Of a DNA stretch of 62,665 nt, positions 50,372 to 59,211 are shown one piece after another. Origin of the DNA: DATKGL01 sp035510455 (GTDB lineage: Bacteria; Patescibacteriota; Saccharimonadia; Saccharimonadales; UBA4665); the NCBI GenBank assembly GCA_035510455.1, contig DATKHB010000016.1, positions 1-62,665 of the forward strand. The letters are read 5' to 3'. The translations under genes and the position numbers were made by a program. The notes under the pieces are model-generated. The model was not told where the DNA came from. It made no database searches and saw nothing but the letters and a program-made list of their open reading frames with translations. Every line of letters starts with the position of its first letter. Position 1 is the stretch's first letter.

Positions 50372-52084
50372 TTAAGTGTTCCCCTGCGGAGAGTCCCAGT
50401 TTTCTCCAAGTATCACGACGAAGTCAGCGCTCGGATAATTACTGGCCTCCCCGGCTTCGGCTGATCCAGAAACGCTGGTTACAGCCGTGGTGTTAGACGA
50501 GAAAATTTGACTAAGTAAGGCTTTAGATGCAGGATCTTTACCGTTACTCAAATCAACAATCATTGAATTGGGATATTCGGTGGAGGCATCAGTTATAGTA
50601 CTGACGTCAAAGCCTTTGGACGTTAATAGATTAGATTCTTTTTTAGCTAACCCATCTACATTACTACCGTTTAAGACCACGACATTAGCATTTTCTTGGA
50701 CAACAGGGTTGTTTGAAGTCAGCTGGTCATAATAAGATTGCAGTTGGTTGTAGTTGCTTATACCGGCGGTTGGTATTAAGGCCTCTTCGCCAGAGCTTGG
50801 GTTGGTGTAGTCTGTAAGGATTGGGTTATTACAGCCATCACTGCCAACTGTTAATGTAGAGCAGTAGGCATAAGACTGGATCTTAGATAGATTGATGCCC
50901 TTTGTGATCTGTACCAGCCTAAGGACGTTTTGTAAGCTTAAATCAGTCTCGACATTGTTACCGAACGCGTTGAACAAGTCACTAATTTTAACGGGGTTAG
51001 ATATAAAACCTAAGGTCTGGGCTTTTTTGACGATAGCGGTAAATATCTGTCGTTGGTGCTCGGTTCTATCAAAGTCCGATGAAGGGAAACCGTATGATCC
51101 ATAGCCGTCACCCCTGGCTCGGGCTAGGTTAAGCGCTTCCTGCCCATTCAAAAAGACGGAGCCGTTTGGTAAGTTTAAGTTTGTGTTAGGGTCGTAAAGA
51201 CCGCGCGGATCAGGGCTCTGAATATCAACCGTTACCCCGCCGACAGCATCTACGGCATCTTTAAATGCACCGTAATCAGAGAGAGCGTAATAATCTATTG
51301 GGATACCTAGGTCAGTTGTCGCTAGGTGCTGTAGTTGGCCCATGCCGTTTTGAGGATACCCAGGGAAGTTGGTACCCATATTATCGTTAGCGGCATTAAT
51401 TTTCTGCCAGCCATAACCAGGGATATCTACCCATAAATCTCTTGGTATACTGAGTAAAAAGGCAGAGTGATTTTGGGTGTTGATACTGAGCAATAAAATT
51501 GAGTCAGTAAGATCTGCTCCGCCGTGTCCTGGTTGATCAGAAGAGTCTCCAGCTAGTAGTATGTTCACTCGACCGGTGCCTTCTCCTTTTAACGGAGTGT
51601 TATTAAAAGCTGCCGTGATGTCACTAAAGAAATTTCCGTGAAAGACTTTGTTGATATTGGCAAGCGCTCTCCATCCAACCCAGCCACCAACTGTTAAAAC
51701 AGCAAAAACAGCAACGAGCGCTACGCTAAACGCGATTTTTTTCCCTGACCTAGGTTTCTTCTTGGTTTTTTTATTCGGCTTAATATGATCGCCGAATTGT
51801 GACGAAATGGGTTTGTTGGATGAGATAGTGGTGTTTAGCATTGAACTTTGGGATTGATACGATAACGGTGAAACCGATTGTTTAGTGCTGCTTACTGGCC
51901 TTTTGCGGAACTCTGGCTTTAAATAATTAGCTGATGGTCTAGTCAGCGGTATCTTATTATGAGAAACCAAGTGTTTAGGCCTTGTCATGAAACCGTCAAT
52001 ATATTGCTTTTTTATCGGGTGAGTCCGATACTCTGGTCTGGGTTTTATCATTTGCCCTACCATTTTAGCATGTTTAGTGTACAT
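50372..52084 (-). CDS. LytR-CpsA-Psr (LCP) glycopolymer ligase with LytR_C domain
   Basis: The 570-residue protein has a long basic cytoplasmic N-terminus (about 115 residues), a membrane helix (IAFSVALVAVFAVLTVGGWV), and the LCP domain: VNILLAGDSSDQPGHGGADL, SILLLSINTQN, LLSIPRDLWVDIPGYG (Arg-Asp) and NGQEALNLARARGDGYGSYG. A C-terminal LytR_C domain contains NVVVLNGSNVDGLAK. LCP enzymes attach glycopolymers to peptidoglycan or surface proteins. The long N-terminal extension is unusual. Confidence 0.9.
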   Translation of the reverse strand: MYTKHAKMVGQMIKPRPEYRTHPIKKQYIDGFMTRPKHLVSHNKIPLTRPSANYLKPEFRKRPVSSTKQSVSPLSYQSQSSMLNTTISSNKPISSQFGDHIKPNKKTKKKPRSGKKIAFSVALVAVFAVLTVGGWVGWRALANINKVFHGNFFSDITAAFNNTPLKGEGTGRVNILLAGDSSDQPGHGGADLTDSILLLSINTQNHSAFLLSIPRDLWVDIPGYGWQKINAANDNMGTNFPGYPQNGMGQLQHLATTDLGIPIDYYALSDYGAFKDAVDAVGGVTVDIQSPDPRGLYDPNTNLNLPNGSVFLNGQEALNLARARGDGYGSYGFPSSDFDRTEHQRQIFTAIVKKAQTLGFISNPVKISDLFNAFGNNVETDLSLQNVLRLVQITKGINLSKIQSYAYCSTLTVGSDGCNNPILTDYTNPSSGEEALIPTAGISNYNQLQSYYDQLTSNNPVVQENANVVVLNGSNVDGLAKKESNLLTSKGFDVSTITDASTEYPNSMIVDLSNGKDPASKALLSQIFSSNTTAVTSVSGSAEAGEASNYPSADFVVILGENWDSPQGNT

Positions 52085-52125
52085 ATAAATCCTGCAGGAT
52101 TGATGAAAGATTGAAAAAATAATAA

Positions 52126-52164
52126 TTGACTTATCGATATATCGGTAGTACTATCGATATATCG
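52126..52164 (+). promoter_or_regulatory. PadR promoter overlapped by a double-palindrome operator
   Basis: TTGACT (52126-52131), a 17-bp spacer and TACTAT (52149-52154) form the promoter. Identical palindromes CGATATATCG at 52135-52144 and 52155-52164 have centres 20 bp apart (two helical turns), one inside the spacer and one just past the -10. This is a strong candidate for PadR autorepression of the padR-ABC operon. Confidence 0.8.
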
Positions 52165-52183
52165 ATAATACAGAGAGTTTAAA

Positions 52184-52747
52184 TTGATTTCTGACAATAA
52201 TGATTCTGGCTTTGGACCAGATAAATGCTTACACGATCACCATCACGGTTTTGATAAACCCTGGGGTCGATCCACTCACGGCCGACGTGGTGATGTCCGG
52301 CCCATTATATTGAGTCTATTGCTGGTGCGGCCAATGCACGGCTATGAATTAATTCGTTCAATTGAGGAAAAAAGTCACGGCATGTGGCGACCCAGCCCGG
52401 GAACGATCTATCCACTTCTACAGCTACTTGAAGAAACTGATATAGTGGTAGCTCGCGAGGAAGAAGGCAAGAAGATATATTCACTGACAGATATCGGCAT
52501 AGAGGAGGCCAAGCAGAAACCTTCTGAAGATCGATGGAAGGGTTACGATAAAAAGGATATCGAAAAAATCGTTGAGCTTAAGAAGAATAATATCAAGGCG
52601 ATGCATCTTATCCGTAATATAGCTAGGAGTGGGGACAAAGAAAAGCTCAGTGCGGCAACAAAAATAATTAAAGATACATCTGACAGACTTATGGCACTTA
52701 CCGATGAACCAACCAAAGATTTAAACGATAAAAGGGGGAAGAGTTAA
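52184..52747 (+). CDS. PadR-family transcriptional regulator
   Basis: The 187-residue protein starts at TTG 52184. A His/Asp/Gly-rich N-terminal stretch (HDHHHGFDKPWGRS) may bind metal. The PadR winged helix follows: RPIILSLLLVRPMHGYELIR and SPGTIYPLLQLLEETDIVVA, then a helical dimerisation part. It precedes an ABC exporter by 1 nt, and a paired palindrome covers its promoter, so it most likely represses the exporter until an inducer binds. Confidence 0.9.
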   Translation: MISDNNDSGFGPDKCLHDHHHGFDKPWGRSTHGRRGDVRPIILSLLLVRPMHGYELIRSIEEKSHGMWRPSPGTIYPLLQLLEETDIVVAREEEGKKIYSLTDIGIEEAKQKPSEDRWKGYDKKDIEKIVELKKNNIKAMHLIRNIARSGDKEKLSAATKIIKDTSDRLMALTDEPTKDLNDKRGKS

Positions 52748-52748
52748 G

Positions 52749-53549
52749 ATGCCCGATATTATGATATCGGCAGAGAAGGTGACTAAACGCTACGGCAGCT
52801 TTACCGCAGTGGACAATATCGACTTTAAAGTTAAACACGGTGAAATATTTGCTTTTTTGGGACCAAATGGCGCAGGTAAGAGTACTACCATTAAAATGCT
52901 GACTACCCTTCTCGCCCCGACATCCGGCAAGCTAACTTTGGCGGGGTATGATGTTGTTAAGCAGCAGTATAAAGCCAGGAAGTCTTTTGGTATTGTTTTT
53001 CAAGACCCTAGTGTCGATGATGAACTGACTGCCTATGAAAACATGCAATTACACGCGGTCTTTTATAAAGTCCCTCGTTCTGAAAGATCTGAAAGAATTA
53101 CTACCCTTCTAAAGTTAGTAGAACTAAATGATCGACGGGACCATCTAGTAAGAACCTTTTCCGGGGGGATGAAAAGACGGCTGGAAATTGCTCGGGGACT
53201 ACTTCATCACCCAGAAGTGCTTTTTTTGGATGAACCAACACTTGGGTTAGATACTCAGACTCGAGCATTGATGTGGGACTATGTTAAAGGTCTCAGCAAA
53301 GATAAAGGCACGACTATATTTTTCACCACTCACTATATTGAAGAAGCTGAACAAGTTGCTGATCGGATAGCTTTTATTGACCACGGACGTATCGTTGCAA
53401 CTGGCACGGCCACAGAGTTAAGAGAGCAAACCAAAACCGACAGCTTGGAGCAGGCATATTTAGCGCTTACCGGTAAAGAACTACGTGATGAAGAGGTGGG
53501 CCGGGGTGAAGCTAGACGAATGCGCCAAAGAGCAAAGAGGATGCGTTAA
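52749..53549 (+). CDS. ABC transporter ATP-binding protein (DrrA-like)
   Basis: The 266-residue protein has Walker A FLGPNGAGKSTTIKML, the Q-loop FGIVFQDPSVDDELTAYENM, signature RTFSGGMKRRLEIARGL, Walker B VLFLDEPTLGLD and the H-loop TTIFFTTHYIEEAEQ, all of the DrrA/daunorubicin-resistance type. It powers the permease encoded next, with which it overlaps by 1 nt. A basic C-terminal tail (EARRMRQRAKRMR) is present. Confidence 0.95.
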   Translation: MPDIMISAEKVTKRYGSFTAVDNIDFKVKHGEIFAFLGPNGAGKSTTIKMLTTLLAPTSGKLTLAGYDVVKQQYKARKSFGIVFQDPSVDDELTAYENMQLHAVFYKVPRSERSERITTLLKLVELNDRRDHLVRTFSGGMKRRLEIARGLLHHPEVLFLDEPTLGLDTQTRALMWDYVKGLSKDKGTTIFFTTHYIEEAEQVADRIAFIDHGRIVATGTATELREQTKTDSLEQAYLALTGKELRDEEVGRGEARRMRQRAKRMR

Positions 53550-54295
53550 TGGAGGCGATCTATATCTTATGGCTAAGGCAAATGAAAAGATGGATGAGAG
53601 CTCGTTCAAGAATTGTAGCCGCTATCGGTCAACCGTTACTATTTTTGCTGGCTTTAGGCTATGGCCTTGGTTCGGCTTTCAAGCAATCTGGGCACGGTAG
53701 TTATTTACATTTTTTGGTGCCAGGTATTATGGCCCAAAGTGTTCTTTTCTCGGCAGTGTTCTTTGGGGTTAATATAATCAATGACAAACAATTTGGCTTT
53801 TTAAAGGAGACCTTAGTAACACCCGTTTCCAGGGCTAAGATTATGCTTGGGGGTGCTTTAGGCGGGGCTACCACTTCGGTGTTCCAGGGCGCTTTAGTAC
53901 TGATCATTTCTCTTTTTCTGGGATTTAGGCCATACAATTGGTTGATGGTTATAGTTTCTCTGTTGATATTAGCCGTACTGGCGGTCGCTCTAGCCAGCTT
54001 CAGTTCCGGGATTGGTTCGATAGTAAATGACGTTCAGGGATTTCAAGCCATTAACCAATTTCTAGTGTTCCCGCTATTTTTCCTGTCAGGATCACTGTAT
54101 CCTTTGACTAATGCCCCGAGAGCCCTAAAGGATATCGCTAACTTTAATCCAATTAGTTACGCTGTTGATGCCTTAAGAGAAAGCCTGCTGCATCAAACAC
54201 ACTTTGGATACACCAGAGATTTTATAGCCCTCGGGATAACCGTGGTAGTCCTTGTGTTATTTGGCATATATCGATTCCAAAAAATCGAGGCATAA
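53549..54295 (+). CDS. ABC-2 family exporter permease (DrrB-like)
   Basis: The 248-residue protein has about six membrane helices and the ABC-2 motif PLFFLSGSLYPLTNAPRALK followed by NPISYAVDALRESLL. It forms the channel of the PadR-controlled exporter, probably for drugs or lipids. The start overlaps the preceding stop (TAATG). Confidence 0.92.
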   Translation: MEAIYILWLRQMKRWMRARSRIVAAIGQPLLFLLALGYGLGSAFKQSGHGSYLHFLVPGIMAQSVLFSAVFFGVNIINDKQFGFLKETLVTPVSRAKIMLGGALGGATTSVFQGALVLIISLFLGFRPYNWLMVIVSLLILAVLAVALASFSSGIGSIVNDVQGFQAINQFLVFPLFFLSGSLYPLTNAPRALKDIANFNPISYAVDALRESLLHQTHFGYTRDFIALGITVVVLVLFGIYRFQKIEA

Positions 54296-54306
54296 AAACC
54301 CAGTTA

Positions 54307-55017
54307 TCAAGCTGCCTTATCGAGTTCAGGTACCTTGACTACCGATCTGACAATGTGTAAAGCGCGCCTCCTTACAGGCGGTGGTTCAGTTTTACCGATG
54401 TGCACGAATGGGTTAATAATTACCGCGTGTTGCAGTAAGTCTGCATCTTGGAGGTGTGAGGCCAGCTGTTCTACTCTGTCCAGGTGCCGATCTCTAATCT
54501 TTGCTAAATGACCAAGCCTCATGAGTTGCGCGGGATTACGACGCGGTTCTAGGCCACGGTTCCGCGAGATTGTCCCCCAGCGCAGCTCATTAAAGTCTAG
54601 GGAGTATCTTGCTGTTTCAAGCGTGAAATTAGCAAAGTGTTTTAACCCGCCGGACTGCTGAAAGAACTCTCTAACAATTTCTGGTTCCGGGAACTCTACT
54701 GGGGTATATTGATCATGAATCCGATCGTGCTGGCATCTTGCTATTTCTATGACATTAAATGGGTTATGCCTTAATCTCCAGTACAAGGATCCTGGTCCAT
54801 CCTTTTCATAAGTTCGTCTCCAAAAATATAGATGATGCAGGTCATCATAACAACCCAAAGGAGTATTGGCTAACGTACACTTATCTCCCAAGCATTCTGT
54901 CGATGTCGGCAAAAGTGCCAAGCCTGTTTCATCATCCGTAGGCGCTGGCACCATTTCCGTCGAGGGCGGGAAAAGTGCCAAGCCTCTTTCAATCATAGGC
55001 GTTGGCACGTTTCCCAT
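54307..55017 (-). CDS. putative zinc-binding HNH-like protein
   Basis: The 236-residue protein opens with a duplicated short phrase (RGLALFPPSTEMVPAP and TGLALLPTSTECLG). A Cys/His-rich block follows: CLGDKCTLANTPLG, DDLHHLYFWRRTY, then IEIARCQHDRIHDQY. The spacing C-x4-C ... HH ... C-x-H-x3-H resembles an HNH/treble-clef endonuclease core, but the family is not certain. The C-terminal part is helical and basic. It may be a mobile-element or restriction-related nuclease. Confidence 0.55.
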   Translation of the reverse strand: MGNVPTPMIERGLALFPPSTEMVPAPTDDETGLALLPTSTECLGDKCTLANTPLGCYDDLHHLYFWRRTYEKDGPGSLYWRLRHNPFNVIEIARCQHDRIHDQYTPVEFPEPEIVREFFQQSGGLKHFANFTLETARYSLDFNELRWGTISRNRGLEPRRNPAQLMRLGHLAKIRDRHLDRVEQLASHLQDADLLQHAVIINPFVHIGKTEPPPVRRRALHIVRSVVKVPELDKAA

Positions 55018-55124
55018 AGCTTATCCGATCGTCCTTCGTCTAAGCATTAACATAAACACATTGTGGCACAGTAACTTGTAATTGCAAAGAGATAAATATC
55101 ACAAAGGATGGGAGTTGTTAGAAC

Positions 55125-55622
55125 TTACATCCTATCTTTTGTCTCTATCCTAGATAAAATTTCAACAGCGGTTTCATATAGTAAAGCAGTTCGGATTATA
55201 TCAACGAACCGTGCCTCCTCGCCCGCTGTGCAAGGTGACAAATAACGACCGTCAGTGCCTATAATTTGTCTACGAGTGTTAAGTTGGCCGTCCGGGGACG
55301 GTTTGCCATCATTTAATCTTCCGTCTGGCAACACAAAGAAATATTCTCCGCTGCCGGTTCGGTGACTACCCGATTTTGGCGAATCCTCGAGGGTAACTTT
55401 ATTGCCCGGCAGTTCCAATAAAACGGATACATCTTCTACTGCAGTTCCGCCCCACAATTTGACAGACCTCACTCCAGCTAATTGCTCAGGGGTAAACCCG
55501 TGTTCAATCAAGAACCTGGACGTCAAATATTCTACTGCTTCCAACGGAGTTACTGGAAGTTTTTCTTCGGCTGAAAATGCACCTTCGGGAAGGGTGTCTA
55601 ATCCTTTTACCATGAGTAGCAA
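55125..55622 (-). CDS. hypothetical protein (165 aa, or 162 from the second ATG)
   Basis: A soluble acidic protein with TPLEAVEYLTSRFLIEHGFT and VEDVSVLLELPGNKVTLEDS, then GEYFFVLPDGRLNDGKPSPD and a helical end. No family was recognised. The ATG at 55613 (MVKGLDTLPEG) is the more usual-looking start. Confidence 0.6.
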   Translation of the reverse strand: MLLMVKGLDTLPEGAFSAEEKLPVTPLEAVEYLTSRFLIEHGFTPEQLAGVRSVKLWGGTAVEDVSVLLELPGNKVTLEDSPKSGSHRTGSGEYFFVLPDGRLNDGKPSPDGQLNTRRQIIGTDGRYLSPCTAGEEARFVDIIRTALLYETAVEILSRIETKDRM

Positions 55623-55663
55623 ATAATAGCATAATACCTCTATTTAGTCAAGGACTAGAGTGA

Positions 55664-55680
55664 GTGACATTAACTGTCAC
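55664..55680. promoter_or_regulatory. 17-bp palindrome upstream of the HIT gene
   Basis: GTGACATTAACTGTCAC has perfect 6-bp arms around a 5-bp centre. It covers the -35 region of the HIT-gene promoter (extended -10 TGCTATCAT at 55697-55705, 6 nt before the ATG), so it is a candidate repressor site. Confidence 0.55.
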
Positions 55681-55711
55681 GCGGGCCAGCTTTGTTTGCT
55701 ATCATGTTGTT

Positions 55712-56119
55712 ATGTCTGACTGTATTTTTTGTAAGATTGTGAGCGGTGAAGCGCCAAGTTTCAAAATATATGAAGACGATTCTTTTTTAGCGTTTTTAAG
55801 TATTTTCCCCAAAACTGTAGGATCAACTGTTGTAATACCTAAAAAACATTACTCGAGCTATGTCTTTAACTTGCCGGATAATATTTATCGACAATTACTA
55901 GATGTCACTAGAAAAGTTGCCAGGCAACTAGATTCTAGAATTGAAGATTCAGATAGAACAGCTCTAGTTTTTGAGGGGTTAGAGGTTGATCATGTCCACG
56001 CAAAGCTGTACCCTCTGCATGGTGGTGCTGAGCTTTATGAGGGTGAATCACCAATCGAGGGTCCTAGGGCAAGCGATGATGATCTAAAAAAAATTGCCGA
56101 AGATCTAAGTGAAACGTGA
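55712..56119 (+). CDS. HIT-family nucleotide hydrolase
   Basis: From ATG 55712 the protein has 135 residues; the earlier in-frame start lies within the promoter. It begins MSDCIFCKIVSGEAPSFKIY, the common HIT start with a CxxC metal site. It contains VIPKKHYSSYVFNLPD and the catalytic HVHAKLYPLHG (His triad). HIT enzymes hydrolyse nucleotide-phosphoramidates or dinucleoside polyphosphates. The mRNA is probably leaderless. Confidence 0.9.
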   Translation: MSDCIFCKIVSGEAPSFKIYEDDSFLAFLSIFPKTVGSTVVIPKKHYSSYVFNLPDNIYRQLLDVTRKVARQLDSRIEDSDRTALVFEGLEVDHVHAKLYPLHGGAELYEGESPIEGPRASDDDLKKIAEDLSET

Positions 56120-56136
56120 TATTAAAATCGAACAAC

Positions 56137-56673
56137 TTACTCTATTAGCTGTGGCTTAAAACCTAGTTTCAGAGTGGCTTCCCTCATCTCTTTAACGCCC
56201 ACATCTAACACTGTATGATCGACAAATTTTACTTCAGTTCCGCTAAACCTTAAAGATACCCAATTATGCGACTCGTTAGACTCGTTTGTTACGCTTCCAA
56301 AGTTACTCTTTTGGAGTTTTTTCCCAACGGCAGCCAGATCTTTGGCGTAAAAATCTACATGATCCAGCCCCACTGGATCCGCCGACCCTGGGCGGCGCTG
56401 CATGAGTTTTAAGATGCATATTGATCTATAAAGCGGGTTTTTAAAAACCGCTGCCGCGATATAGCGTTTGTCGACAAAGCCGACGTGGCACTGGGTCAAT
56501 AAATTATCTTTAAAAAGATTAGTAAGAATAGCATTGAACTGGTTAATATCTTTAGCCTTCCAGCCGATAGCTACGGGCTGGAATTCAGCAAACGGGCTTT
56601 TACCCACCAGGGAATCCCACTTCCTAAAGTAACTCTTGGTCTTTGCCTTAAGGGTCAACGTAAGATCAGTCAT
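56137..56673 (-). CDS. VOC/glyoxalase-fold-like protein
   Basis: The 178-residue protein has a C-terminal half with GLDHVDFYAKDLAAVGKKLQ and WVSLRFSGTEVKFVDHTVLD, resembling vicinal-oxygen-chelate or YecM-type folds with His and Asp ligands. The N-terminal half is helical. The function is not clear. It ends 17 bp before the DUF1697 gene, on the same strand. Confidence 0.55.
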   Translation of the reverse strand: MTDLTLTLKAKTKSYFRKWDSLVGKSPFAEFQPVAIGWKAKDINQFNAILTNLFKDNLLTQCHVGFVDKRYIAAAVFKNPLYRSICILKLMQRRPGSADPVGLDHVDFYAKDLAAVGKKLQKSNFGSVTNESNESHNWVSLRFSGTEVKFVDHTVLDVGVKEMREATLKLGFKPQLIE

Positions 56674-56690
56674 AAATAAATAATATCAGA

Positions 56691-57236
56691 TTAAGAAGTA
56701 GCTTTAGCGGCTGCTAATATTTTTTCAGTAGTATGATAGAACCGACTGGTTGTCGAAACTTTGAATTCTTTCTCTATGAAATTAGAGCTGTCGTACTTGC
56801 CGTTTACTAAATGAATTACAGCGAACGCTTCTTTTTTGGTATAACCGATAAGTTCGTAACCTCCTTTCGGAGAAAATAGCGGAAGTTTGATATTTTTTGG
56901 CAACGGATCTGAAGTAAACATAATTACGTGACGAGTTTTTGAATTAAGTTCAATCCCGTTGAAGGGTGTACTTTTTAATATCGATTCGATCTCACCGGCG
57001 GTCCGAACGAATGTCTTGACCTCAAAACCCAGTGCAGCCAGTAAGTGTTCCTCAATTCTTTTCTCGAGAACAGCCGGATCGTTTTTTGAACTATCAAAAA
57101 AGACATTCCCGGTTTGTATAAAGGTATGGACGTTTTCTAAACCTAATTGCCCAAACAGCGTTCTTAGCTGATCCATTTTAACCTTATGGCTGCCCACGTT
57201 AATCCCTCGTAAAAAAGCAATATACTTGGTTTTCAT
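56691..57236 (-). CDS. DUF1697 protein
   Basis: The 181-residue protein matches DUF1697 from the start: MKTKYIAFLRGINVGSHKVK, LGLENVHTFIQTGNVFFDSS, and EVKTFVRTAGEIESILKSTP. The family is widespread in bacteria with no proven role. It precedes the VOC-like gene, with which it probably forms an operon. Confidence 0.88.
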   Translation of the reverse strand: MKTKYIAFLRGINVGSHKVKMDQLRTLFGQLGLENVHTFIQTGNVFFDSSKNDPAVLEKRIEEHLLAALGFEVKTFVRTAGEIESILKSTPFNGIELNSKTRHVIMFTSDPLPKNIKLPLFSPKGGYELIGYTKKEAFAVIHLVNGKYDSSNFIEKEFKVSTTSRFYHTTEKILAAAKATS

Positions 57237-57297
57237 GCCAAAAGTATAGCAAAGATTATATTAAGTCTTTGGCTTGAACTATAATTACATAAAGAGA

Positions 57298-57819
57298 ATG
57301 GACGCTAACAAAATCTCAACCCCCAATAACTATGCTTTTATAGATAGTCAGAATCTCAACCTTTCAATCGTTAAACTGGGCTGGAAAGTTGACTTCAAGC
57401 GATTCCGCAGATATTTATCTGACAAATATAACGTGACGAAAGCGTTTTTATTCATTGGTTTTGTTGAGGGCAATAGTGAAATGTATAGGCACCTCACGGA
57501 AGACGGCTACATACTTATTTACAAACCAACTCTCGAATATAAAGACGGGGTAACTAAGGGTAATGTTGATGCTGAGCTGGTTTTACATACCATGATTGAA
57601 CTTGGTAATTTCGACAAAGCCGTGATTGTAACCGGTGATGGTGACTTCCATTGTCTTATCGAGTATTTGGTCAAAGAACACAAGCTCATAAAAATATTGG
57701 TACCGGACCAGAAACATTATTCTGCGCTTTTGAAACGTTTTGACTCCGAATACTTAGCTTTTATATCTGACCTCAAAAATAAACTAAGTTATACCCATAA
57801 AAAGAAAAGAACCCAGTAA
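57298..57819 (+). CDS. NYN-domain ribonuclease-like protein (LabA/PIN-like)
   Basis: ATG 57298 is chosen because AAAGAGA precedes it; 173 residues. The NYN catalytic acids appear in YAFIDSQNLNLSIVKLGWKV (Asp), VTKGNVDAELVLHTMIELG (Asp/Glu), and VIVTGDGDFHCLIEYL (GDGDF). NYN proteins are PIN-fold RNases. A 2H-phosphoesterase-like gene follows 110 bp later on the same strand, suggesting RNA-end metabolism. Confidence 0.85.
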   Translation: MDANKISTPNNYAFIDSQNLNLSIVKLGWKVDFKRFRRYLSDKYNVTKAFLFIGFVEGNSEMYRHLTEDGYILIYKPTLEYKDGVTKGNVDAELVLHTMIELGNFDKAVIVTGDGDFHCLIEYLVKEHKLIKILVPDQKHYSALLKRFDSEYLAFISDLKNKLSYTHKKKRTQ

Positions 57820-57928
57820 GGACGAGACCTTAAAGGGCGCTTTTCGTGGTGATTCTGTTTATAGATTATAGATTAATTTGAATAGATGATCAAGTAATAT
57901 GGCAAATTTTCGGTGCTATTATTAATTA

Positions 57929-58405
57929 GTGAATCCAAAAAAACCACACTATATCTATAACGAAGACTATATATCTCTTTGGGATCTTGAGCTAGGTAAT
58001 CTGCCCAAAACGGTAGAACTTGGTGGCCGTACCCTAACCCTTAAAAACGAGTTTCATATCTCGCTTATTTGTATTAGAGATATCGCTATTTTGATCGATC
58101 CAGATAACAAATCGAAAATTGGCAATGAAATTATCGATGAGTTTAAGCGTTTTACTCAAGAATATCCACTTGATAAATATGATATTTTGGATGATGTAAG
58201 GCTCGTACAACGTCATAGAAGTAGAACCATCATCGTTATGGTCAGCGTGCCTCATATTGGCAAGTTTTTTGATCGTTTAAGAACAAGATTCGATACCGGT
58301 TTACCTACTCAACCAACCCACCCACATTACTCTTTACAAGTTAGGACAACACGCTATCGGAATCCTTTCGAATCACGATCTTCTCAGAGATTCCAAAGCC
58401 GTTAA
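57929..58405 (+). CDS. 2H-phosphoesterase-like protein
   Basis: A GTG start lies 6 nt after an extended -10 (TGCTATTAT, 57914-57922), so the mRNA is probably leaderless. The 158-residue protein has two H-x-S motifs about 90 residues apart: NEFHISLICI and HPHYSLQVRT. This is the hallmark of 2H phosphoesterases, which act on 2',3'-cyclic phosphate or RNA ends. The assignment rests on these motifs and is tentative. The partner NYN RNase is immediately upstream. Confidence 0.6.
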   Translation: MNPKKPHYIYNEDYISLWDLELGNLPKTVELGGRTLTLKNEFHISLICIRDIAILIDPDNKSKIGNEIIDEFKRFTQEYPLDKYDILDDVRLVQRHRSRTIIVMVSVPHIGKFFDRLRTRFDTGLPTQPTHPHYSLQVRTTRYRNPFESRSSQRFQSR

Positions 58406-58475
58406 ACTCCCTGTTGTGAGCCAAGCTCTAGTTAGCGGTTAGACCATATAATTTTTTGACTTTTCTAAGTCAGAT

Positions 58476-58802
58476 TTATTTTTTTGACGCATTGGAACTT
58501 GACGGAGTAAGCCCTTTTTCTGTCATCCCAACAAAATATACCAGGAGTGAACCTACTAAGGCGTAGACTATTAGAGCAAACAGAGCAGTAAAATCAAGAA
58601 CGTAAGACTTACTTATCACCGTGGAAGGGAAAATGCCCCTAAACGGCTCTAGAAGAGTGTTGCTTGTGCTATAGGTCCAATGGACAAAAGAAGCGTTTGG
58701 GTTAGCGGCGAAGAGCCTAAGCACTATCCTTAGCAGAAGGACTATCTCGACTAGCCCAACCACTAAATGTATAAGTCTTGATAAATATAACGTTGGTCGC
58801 AT
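58476..58802 (-). CDS. YggT-family membrane protein
   Basis: ATG 58802 has AAGGAGT 7 nt upstream; 108 residues. LIHLVVGLVEIVLLLRIVLR, NTLLEPFRGIFP and a second membrane helix (LFALIVYALVGSLLVYFV) match YggT. The family is linked to osmotic stress, cell division or membrane quality; the exact role is unresolved. Confidence 0.85.
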   Translation of the reverse strand: MRPTLYLSRLIHLVVGLVEIVLLLRIVLRLFAANPNASFVHWTYSTSNTLLEPFRGIFPSTVISKSYVLDFTALFALIVYALVGSLLVYFVGMTEKGLTPSSSNASKK

Positions 58803-58948
58803 GAGTAACTCCTTTTTAATATAATTCTGTTTTAGTCTCATTTTTTTATTATGTCAATCCAAAGTGCATTTTTATGGCAGTAGTCGAACAGGCACCGCTT
58901 TAGTTATTTCTGACTAGCCTGAGACTTCAATCCTTTATAATATTGACT

Positions 58949-59209
58949 ATGCATAAAAACCTAATAGATGCCGTTGGTCTACTAGCTGAGTTCGTATTGA
59001 TTATGTCTCAGATACCTCAGATATACAGGGCTTTTAAACTTAAAGAGACCAGGGATCTGTCACTGTTAACAATATTCGCCGTAATAATCGGTCTATCTTT
59101 GTGGGTGGTGTATGGTCTAGTAAAGCCTGACTTTGTGATAGTTATAGCTAACGTTGCCTCATTGCTAACTTTTTGTGTGGTCTTATACGCTAAGATAAAG
59201 TTTTCTTAA
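58949..59209 (+). CDS. SemiSWEET/PQ-loop sugar transporter
   Basis: TATAAT (58936-58941) lies 7 nt before ATG 58949; 86 residues. The three-helix SemiSWEET/PQ-loop layout is clear, with MSQIPQIYRAFKLKETRDLS (PQ motif) and LSLWVVYGLVKPDFVIVIAN. Two copies dimerise to pass sugars across the membrane. It lies 2 bp before a GH38 mannosidase gene, suggesting uptake of mannose-containing sugars. Confidence 0.85.
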   Translation: MHKNLIDAVGLLAEFVLIMSQIPQIYRAFKLKETRDLSLLTIFAVIIGLSLWVVYGLVKPDFVIVIANVASLLTFCVVLYAKIKFS

Positions 59210-59211
59210 AA

